Below the pieces are notes generated by a model. The model saw only the letters and a program-made list of their open reading frames with translations, was not told the DNA's origin and made no database searches. Below, in pieces: positions 57,377 to 64,000 of a stretch of 64,000 bases of DNA. Every line of letters starts with the position of its first letter. Within the stretch, counting starts at the first letter, position 1. The position numbers were made by a program, and so were the translations under genes. Source of the stretch: an uncultured Aeriscardovia sp. (GTDB lineage Bacteria; Actinomycetota; Actinomycetes; Actinomycetales; Bifidobacteriaceae); NCBI GenBank assembly GCA_903789535.1, contig CAIFES010000006.1:1-64000 (forward strand), in the 5' to 3' direction.

Positions 57377-58480
57377 ATGACGCGGACAGCACGAATGAGC
57401 GCAGGAGAGCGCCGTGAGCAGCTCCTGACGGTGGGCCGCGCGCTCTTCGCCCATGAGGGCTATGAGGCGGTGAGCGTGGAGGAGATCGCCGCGAAGGCAG
57501 GCGTGAGCAAGCCGATCGTCTACGAGCATTTCGGTGGCAAGGAGGGCCTGTACGCCGTCGTCGTCGACCGCGAGATGCGCGCCTTCACCACCACGCTCGC
57601 CGATGCCCTTTCCGACGCCTCCGTGCCCCCGCAGCAGATCGTGGAGCGCACGTCGATGGCGCTGCTCGGCTACATCGAGAACAATCCCGAGGGATTCGGC
57701 GTGCTCGTGCGCGACTCGCCCACCACCGATCCGGACGGCTCGTTCAGCTCCCTGCTCGGCGACGTCTCCACCCGCGTGGAGAGCCTGCTCGCCCGGGCGT
57801 TCCGCGTGCACGGCATCCCCGTGGAATCGGCGCCGTACTATGCGCAGATGCTGGTGGGGATGACGATCTTCGTAGGCCAGTACTGGGCCGACCGGCATGA
57901 TATCGACAAAGAGACACTGGCCGCCTACATCTCCAACCTCGCCTGGAACGGGCTGGCACGCATGCACCGCCATCCGCGTCTGCGCTATGAGGGCGCCCAT
58001 CCGCTGGAAGAGCAGCTCCGCGCCAGAAAGATGTCCGCAGACAAGAACGGCCAGGCACCGCGAACATCACCGACGACGCAAAGCGGCACGAAGGCCGTCC
58101 CCGGCAACGGCTCCACCATCGCGGCGGTCGCCGCCGGCACCATCCCCGCAGAACCCGACAGGCATGAGCTCAAAGCGGAGTACAAGGCAAGCAAGCGCCG
58201 TCTGAAGGCCGAGTACAAGGCGAGCAAACGCGCGGCGAAGGCCGCCGACGCCGTCCGCGCCGACGCGCACACTGAAAGCAGTGCAGGCTCGCGCACGATG
58301 ACCGCCCATGCGTCACAGACCGCCCATGCGTCACAGACATCACAGGCATCGGGCACGCCGGACACACTGAACGCGCCTGACGCGGATGCGCACAGCGCGG
58401 ACCCGCACACGAAAAACGCACAGAACGGCGACGGCACGAACAACCGTGCGCCGCAGGAGGGGCAGCATGCTTCTGAGTGA
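57377..58480 (+). CDS. TetR/AcrR family regulator with extended charged C-terminal tail
   Basis: [47 protein letters not shown]. Confidence 0.88.
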   Translation: MTRTARMSAGERREQLLTVGRALFAHEGYEAVSVEEIAAKAGVSKPIVYEHFGGKEGLYAVVVDREMRAFTTTLADALSDASVPPQQIVERTSMALLGYIENNPEGFGVLVRDSPTTDPDGSFSSLLGDVSTRVESLLARAFRVHGIPVESAPYYAQMLVGMTIFVGQYWADRHDIDKETLAAYISNLAWNGLARMHRHPRLRYEGAHPLEEQLRARKMSADKNGQAPRTSPTTQSGTKAVPGNGSTIAAVAAGTIPAEPDRHELKAEYKASKRRLKAEYKASKRAAKAADAVRADAHTESSAGSRTMTAHASQTAHASQTSQASGTPDTLNAPDADAHSADPHTKNAQNGDGTNNRAPQEGQHASE

Positions 58481-59048
58481 CCACGATATCCGCGCCGCCA
58501 TCGAGGGCGGCGACGTCGAGCTCAGCCCGTTCACACCGGAGATGATCCAGCCCTCGTCCGTCGACGTCCGGCTCGACCGCTTCTTCCGCGTGTTCAACTC
58601 GCGCGAGTACACGTATATCGATCCCTCGGAGAACCAGGGGGCGCTCACCGAGCAGTTCGAGGTCGGCCCCGACGAGCCGTGGATCCTGCACCCAGGCGAG
58701 TTCATCCTCGGCTCCACCTGGGAGAACATCAGGCTCTCCCCCTCCATCGCCGCGCGTCTGGAGGGCAAGAGCTCGCTCGGACGTCTGGGCATCCTCACCC
58801 ACTCGACCGCCGGTTTCATCGACCCGGGCTTCGACGGGCATATCACCCTCGAGCTGTCGAACGTCAATACGCTGCCGGTCAAGCTGTGGCCGGGCATGAA
58901 GATCGGCCAGGTCTGCTTCTTCCAGCTCAGCTCGCCGGCCGACCACCCGTACGGCTCGCAGGAGGCCGGCTCCCACTATCAGGGCCAGCGCGGCCCGACC
59001 CCCTCGCGCTCCTACGAGAATTTCTACCGCGCCCGCATCGAGGACTGA
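58467..59048 (+). CDS. dcd: dCTP deaminase
   Basis: [55 protein letters not shown]. Confidence 0.96.
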   Translation: MLLSDHDIRAAIEGGDVELSPFTPEMIQPSSVDVRLDRFFRVFNSREYTYIDPSENQGALTEQFEVGPDEPWILHPGEFILGSTWENIRLSPSIAARLEGKSSLGRLGILTHSTAGFIDPGFDGHITLELSNVNTLPVKLWPGMKIGQVCFFQLSSPADHPYGSQEAGSHYQGQRGPTPSRSYENFYRARIED

Positions 59049-59058
59049 GCAGCAATTC

Positions 59059-60468
59059 TCACTCGGTCGAGATGAATTTTCGCACGGCGAGGTAGTAGAC
59101 GAGCCCGGCCGCGCAGATCAGCGCGTAGATGAGAAACAGGTTGGAGTAGATCGCCGCAGACCCCGTGGCACCGATAATGCTGCCGCCCGCGAGCGCCGGA
59201 GAGGCGAGCAGGCCGCCGAAGATGGCGGTGCCCGTTGAGGGGCTCACATTCATCGCCAGGTCGTTCATTCCCACGCCGCGTCCCTGTTCGTCGGGGGCAA
59301 GGGTGCCCAGCACCGTGCTGGTGATCGGCGAGTAGAGCATGGCCAGCCCGCCGTAGAACAGGCCTGAGCCGATGGCGAGCGGCACGAGTCCCGCCTTGAC
59401 GCACAGCACTTCGAGCAGCAGCCCGGCCACCACCGACGAGGCGCCAAGAATGATCGTCCTCTGTTCGCCGATCGCCCGCACCACGCGTCCCGAGCACACG
59501 CCGGAGACGACGGCGAGAATGTAGCCGGGCAGCAGCACGAGCGAGACCTGCGCGGCGCTGATCCCGTACAGTCTCGGCCCGAGCACGTTGAAGACCGGCG
59601 TGAACGAAAAGTTGACGAAATAGATGATGACGATGACGAGGATCGAGGCGATCCAGCGCCTGTTATGCAGGAACCGCGGGGTGAGGAATGGGCGCGCGGC
59701 ATGGCGTATATACACGGAGAACGCCACAAGCAGGCCGGCGGCGACCAGCAGCAGCCACCAGCGGTAATAGCTGAAGAACAGCGTGACGGCGCCGATCGCG
59801 CCGCCGAACAGGAGGAAACCGGGCACGTCGACGTGCGCGTGTCGGTTCTCCCCTTCCGGCAGGTCACGCAGCAATGCCGGCAGCAGGAACACGGCGAGCA
59901 ACGGCAGCAGGAACAGATACGCCCAGTCGATCTGCGAGATGAAGCCCGCGCTGAGCACGCCGAGGGCCGTGGAGAGCTGGTAGCCGGCGGTGAAGATGCC
60001 GAAGAAGACGACCTTGTCCCGTTCGGGCAGATATTTCGCGGCGACGACGAGGTAGACCGATCCGGCGACCTGCCCGCCCGCTGTCTGCAGCGTTCGGGCC
60101 ACGATCACCAGCCAGATGTTCGAATGCAGTGCGAAGCCCAGTATCGAGCCGGCGAGCAGCAGTGCGATGCCGGCGACGGTCATCTTGCGCAATGAGACAT
60201 AGTCGGCGAGCGAGCCGTAGACGAAGCAGACGATCCCCAGCACGAGCGAGGGGATGGCGGTGATGAGCTGGGCCTGGGCGGGGGCGTGGAGATCCTCGCC
60301 GATGGTGGTGAAGATGAAGCCGAACGCCTGCAGGCACAGCACACTCAGCACATAGATGGCGAGCAGGAATGCGAGCGCAGCCTTGATCTGACGCGGAGAA
60401 CGGGGATTCTTGGCCAGATTCTGCTCCTGCGTATCTGGCCTTTGTGCGGTGGGATTGCCGGAAGTCAC
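59059..60468 (-). CDS. MFS transporter
   Basis: 12-14 TM pattern, AIPSLVLGIVCFVYGSLADYVSLRKM, GVGMNDLAMNVSPSTGTAIFGGL. Confidence 0.86.
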   Translation of the reverse strand: MTSGNPTAQRPDTQEQNLAKNPRSPRQIKAALAFLLAIYVLSVLCLQAFGFIFTTIGEDLHAPAQAQLITAIPSLVLGIVCFVYGSLADYVSLRKMTVAGIALLLAGSILGFALHSNIWLVIVARTLQTAGGQVAGSVYLVVAAKYLPERDKVVFFGIFTAGYQLSTALGVLSAGFISQIDWAYLFLLPLLAVFLLPALLRDLPEGENRHAHVDVPGFLLFGGAIGAVTLFFSYYRWWLLLVAAGLLVAFSVYIRHAARPFLTPRFLHNRRWIASILVIVIIYFVNFSFTPVFNVLGPRLYGISAAQVSLVLLPGYILAVVSGVCSGRVVRAIGEQRTIILGASSVVAGLLLEVLCVKAGLVPLAIGSGLFYGGLAMLYSPITSTVLGTLAPDEQGRGVGMNDLAMNVSPSTGTAIFGGLLASPALAGGSIIGATGSAAIYSNLFLIYALICAAGLVYYLAVRKFISTE

Positions 60469-60792
60469 CCGCCCAGTCTATCGATTCGCGCGCATTTATC
60501 TTGCGGAAAGCAGCGCACAGCGGCGGGGTACAGCTGGCAGATGAGCGGCGACATGTGTCGCGCGACGCCTGCCTGGGCGTCAACGCAGAGACCGCCTTCC
60601 ACACCCAAAACACAAAAGGACCCGATGGGCGGAAGCTCGTCCACACCCGTCCGTCGTAGACATTTCGCATACGTGTTCGCACGCAGTCGTTTTTCTATTG
60701 TTTATATATTTGCTTAATTATTTACTGACATCGTCATATCATTGTTAATACATATTGACTTCATCATACTGTCAGAGAAAGCCGTGCCTCCA

Positions 60793-61077
60793 ATGACCAC
60801 AACAGCGCGACAGGCCACAAACGAAATGACGACCGTGAGTTTTCGTACCAACCGCCAAATAAAGGAAGAGGCAAAACAGCTCTACTCCTCCCTCGGTATG
60901 GATCTTTCCACAGCCATCAATATCTTTTTGCGCCAATCGATCCGCGACAACGGCATCCCCTTCCATATCTCCGCCTCGTCACAGGCAAACATGGAAGCAC
61001 GCCACGAAGCGGAGAACCATATCGGCAAATCATTCGCCACAACCGACGATCTGATGAAGGATCTGCTGGATGCTTAA
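60793..61077 (+). CDS. RelB/DinJ-family antitoxin
   Basis: TTVSFRTNRQIKEEAKQLYSSLGMDLSTAINIFLRQSIRDNGIPF ribbon-helix-helix. Confidence 0.87.
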   Translation: MTTTARQATNEMTTVSFRTNRQIKEEAKQLYSSLGMDLSTAINIFLRQSIRDNGIPFHISASSQANMEARHEAENHIGKSFATTDDLMKDLLDA

Positions 61078-61351
61078 ATCGGTCTTTCGCACACAGCGAT
61101 TCAAACGGGATATCAAGGCACTGCTGAAAAAGCATTATCGCCCGGAGATTCTCAAGAACGCGATCACTGCGCTAATGGACCAAGATCAGTCGCTGTTACG
61201 GACAAAATACCGGGATCACGCCCTCACCGGTGAATGGACAGGCTACCGCGAAATCCACTGCAGCGGCGACTGGCTGATTATTTACCGCATCAATAAAGCA
61301 GAACTCCAGCTTGTTCTCGTGCGTTCCGGCTCGCATGACGAGCTGTTCTGA
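61070..61351 (+). CDS. YafQ/RelE-family mRNA interferase toxin
   Basis: TQRFKRDIKALLKK, YRDHALTGEWTGYREIHCSGDWLIIYRI, GSHDELF; overlaps antitoxin by 8 bp. Confidence 0.9.
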   Translation: MLKSVFRTQRFKRDIKALLKKHYRPEILKNAITALMDQDQSLLRTKYRDHALTGEWTGYREIHCSGDWLIIYRINKAELQLVLVRSGSHDELF

Positions 61352-61547
61352 ACCATCCGCACACCCGACAACAATGCCGGACGCCCGACTAACAAACATG
61401 GGACGCCCCGGAAAAATCCAGGAGCGTCCCATGTTGCCATATCAGGATCGTCGACAGCTCAGAGCCGGCGACCGTCCATCACGACCGCCGGAGCCGTACC
61501 GTCCGACCCGGTCTGACTCAGTCTGAGTCAGATTGGCTCAGTCCGGC

Positions 61548-64000
61548 TCAGTCGTTGCGACGGCGTGCGACCACCGTGCCCGCACCGAGGCTGCACAGCA
61601 CGACGGCGGCGCTGATGGCGAGCAGCGAGTCCGCGCCTGTGGAAGCGAGGGCCTTGCCCTGCTTGGACGCGGCAGCCGTGGCACCGTTCTTGGCATTCGG
61701 CTTGGCGCTCGGCGCGGCGGACTTCTTCGTGCCGGTCTGCCTGGCGGAATCCGTGCCCTTGCCGGTGTTCGAGGAATCCGGCTGCGACGGCGTGGATGGC
61801 TTTGCCGGCTTGTCGGCATCCTTGCCGGCGTCCTTGTTACCAGCGTCCTTGCCCGAATCCGCATCGCCGGAATGGCTGTCACCGGAGTGGCCGGGCTGAT
61901 CCGGGTTGTCAGGTTTGCTCGGCTGGTCCGGATTCTCAGGCTTATCAGGCTCGCTCGGCTGGTCAGGGTTGCTCGGCTGATCCGGATTCACAGGCTGATC
62001 AGGGTTGTCAGGTTTGCTCGGCTGGTCAGGGTTCTCCGGCTTGCTGGGCTGATCAGGATTATCCGGCTGGTCGGGATTCTCCGGCTGCTTCGAGGCGTCC
62101 TCATCCGCCTTCTTGGCGGCATCCAGTTCCTTCTTTGCCGCATCAAGCGCCGCCTGGGCGTCGGAGACGGCCTTCGTCGCCTTCGTCACCGCGGCATCTG
62201 CGGCATCAGCCTTCTTCTGGGCCTCCTGCGCCGTCTTCTGGGCGGGGACGAGCGCGGCAACCGCATCGTCATACGCCTTCTGGGCATCGGCGACGTGCTT
62301 GTCATGCTGCTCGGTGGCGGACTTGAGGCTCTCCCTGGCGGCATCGAGGGCGGACTGCGCCTTGTCGACGGCGCCTTGTGCGGCGGCGACCGCCTGATGG
62401 CGCGCGTTGGCGGCCGTCAGATTCTTGTCGGCAGCCTCCTTGGCGGCCTTGGCGGAATCCACCTTCTGCTGCAGATCCGCGAGATCGGCGCTCTTGCCGG
62501 CCTGCGCGTCCTGCAGGGCCTTCCTGGCGGCGGCAAGCGCAGTATCCGCGGCCTGCTGGTCGGCCTGAGCCGTGGCGAGCGCCTTATCAGCGGCGGTCTT
62601 GGCATCCTGCGCGGCGGTGAGGGCCGTGGCGGCCTGGAACTGCGCGGTCTGGGCGGAAGACAGATCGCGTGCTGCGCTCTGCGCGGCGGCCCGCTTTGCC
62701 GCAAGGTCGTTGGCAGCAGCGTCGGCGGCAGCCTGCGCCGTCTCCACCTTCGCCTTCGCGTCCGCATATGCCTGCGGCGCATTATCGAGCTTGCTGACGT
62801 AAGAGTTTACAAGGTTCGTGAACTCGTCGACGGTGTAGTCAGGGGCATCAGACGTCGCCTGGAAAACGACATCCCCGGCTTTCCCATCGGCTTTGTTGAC
62901 GGCAAGACCGAACGACGAACGATTGCTGTCAATGAAGTTGAGAAAATGTCCGACCTGCCCGTAAAAAGCGGAATCGCGCGCATAGACCCATGAGGAATCA
63001 TGACGGTGGGCGCCCAGCGCGGCGTCGGTCTTGGCGGCATTCTCGAACACACGCTTCTCTTCTGTGTACCATCCGTCAAATGGCCAGTTCTTATCCGTCG
63101 TGGTGGTGGACTTGCCAGTCTCGTCCATCGACCAGTGCGTACGGCCTATTTCATTATCAGGGATCGAATCCCACACGCGCGGATCGTTCGAGCCTTCGTA
63201 ATCAGTCGATTGCTCCGGCACGAGCCACGCGACGTTTTCCAGACCCGTTCCATAGAAATCACCGGTCTTCGCCTGGGCATGGTCTTCAACCGCGTTCGAG
63301 AAGAGAGAGTCAAGCTGAGAACCGACGACACCCTCAATGCTGATACCGAGGGTGCGCACTCCTTCCGTGCTACGGATGCTGTTGACCGCCGACAGGTATG
63401 ACAGCGATGCCTGCATTTCCTCAAGGCTCAGCGCGTTCCCCTGCTTGCCAAGTGCCGGCTTGACATACTTGTCGTACCAGACTGCCTTGCCAGAAGCATG
63501 ATTGACGAACAATGTGGTCCGGTCCTGATGCTCATGCGAGGTACCGTCCAGCCAGCTCTTCGCCATCTGAGCATGCGCCTTCTGCGCTGAAGTGGAGTTC
63601 GGATCCGCGATGATGGAATCGAGCAGACCGGACACACCCTTGGCCTTCTGTGCATCGGCATTGTCCGCCGCGGACTTGAGCGAGTCAGCCTGTGCCTTGG
63701 CGGAAGCGAGGGCGCTGTCGGCGGCCGTCTTGGCCGCCTGTGCGTCGGTCACGGCCTGATCCGCTGTCTTCTTTGCATTCTGCTTCGCGGTGACATCGCT
63801 GTCAGCGGCCGACTGCGCGTTCTGTGCGTTCGAGAGGGCTGCGGCGGCCGAGGTGGCTGCCGACTGCCTGGAGGAAACCTGCGAATCAGCCTGTTTCTTT
63901 GCGTTCTCGGCATCGGCAACGGCCTTCTGGGCACCGGAGAGATCCGTGGCACCCTGGGCGGCGGCAAGCGCGTCCTGCGCGGCCTGCAGTTTCTGCGCCG
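61548..64000 (-). CDS. Ala-rich cell-surface protein, partial (N-terminus beyond window), LAXTG-type sorting signal
   Basis: C-terminus LASTGADSLLAISAAVVLCSLGAGTVVARRRND; NPDQPxxP repeats, Ala/Lys coiled coil, globular CAP-like segment (GHFLNFIDSNRSSFGLAV); frame remains open to the window end. Confidence 0.85.
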   Translation of the reverse strand, partial: AQKLQAAQDALAAAQGATDLSGAQKAVADAENAKKQADSQVSSRQSAATSAAAALSNAQNAQSAADSDVTAKQNAKKTADQAVTDAQAAKTAADSALASAKAQADSLKSAADNADAQKAKGVSGLLDSIIADPNSTSAQKAHAQMAKSWLDGTSHEHQDRTTLFVNHASGKAVWYDKYVKPALGKQGNALSLEEMQASLSYLSAVNSIRSTEGVRTLGISIEGVVGSQLDSLFSNAVEDHAQAKTGDFYGTGLENVAWLVPEQSTDYEGSNDPRVWDSIPDNEIGRTHWSMDETGKSTTTTDKNWPFDGWYTEEKRVFENAAKTDAALGAHRHDSSWVYARDSAFYGQVGHFLNFIDSNRSSFGLAVNKADGKAGDVVFQATSDAPDYTVDEFTNLVNSYVSKLDNAPQAYADAKAKVETAQAAADAAANDLAAKRAAAQSAARDLSSAQTAQFQAATALTAAQDAKTAADKALATAQADQQAADTALAAARKALQDAQAGKSADLADLQQKVDSAKAAKEAADKNLTAANARHQAVAAAQGAVDKAQSALDAARESLKSATEQHDKHVADAQKAYDDAVAALVPAQKTAQEAQKKADAADAAVTKATKAVSDAQAALDAAKKELDAAKKADEDASKQPENPDQPDNPDQPSKPENPDQPSKPDNPDQPVNPDQPSNPDQPSEPDKPENPDQPSKPDNPDQPGHSGDSHSGDADSGKDAGNKDAGKDADKPAKPSTPSQPDSSNTGKGTDSARQTGTKKSAAPSAKPNAKNGATAAASKQGKALASTGADSLLAISAAVVLCSLGAGTVVARRRND

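Noticed and set aside
61533-62993. 486-aa plus-strand ORF with LIRVVRFARLVRIL-like repeats
   Set aside because: Antisense to the Pro/Ala repeats of the LAXTG surface protein; repeats are the complement of NPDQP/Ala-rich codons

Overview
High-GC actinobacterial chromosome segment. The gene content (split crcB pair, amt-glnK-ftsY, OpcA, SD-led compact operons) suggests Bifidobacterium/Bifidobacteriaceae, but this is inferred, not searched. Most of the window is housekeeping: eno, zwf-opcA-pgl, gnd, metG-tatD, rsmI, purA, dnaB, uppP, amt-glnK, ftsY, dcd, nfo, kup, plus transporters. Accessory elements are a HipBA-like toxin-antitoxin pair, a DinJ/YafQ-like pair in an AT-rich pocket, two tandem nitroreductases, and an LAXTG-type Ala-rich surface protein cut by the right edge. 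Two observations stand out. (1) A four-copy family of apparently unannotated intergenic small RNAs on the minus strand (about 23974-24120, 25317-25467, 26589-26739, 50672-50805). Each has a -10-like box, a variable 5' domain, a conserved AUAAYU..CUUCUCCUUCUCUCC-type C/U-rich tract complementary to Shine-Dalgarno sequences, and a Rho-independent terminator. Three copies alternate with the duplicated nitroreductase genes between pgl and gnd. (2) A contiguous cobalamin scavenge-activate-use module (38191-45348): Lactobacillus leichmannii-type B12-dependent RTP reductase (nrdJ), an ECF transporter matching the CbrV/CbrU/CbrT layout, and a PduO-type cobalamin adenosyltransferase. It is preceded by two NrdR-like boxes 31 bp apart and a perfect DnaA box. 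A dense DnaA-box cluster also lies between dnaB and uppP. No rRNA, CRISPR array or prophage was seen.
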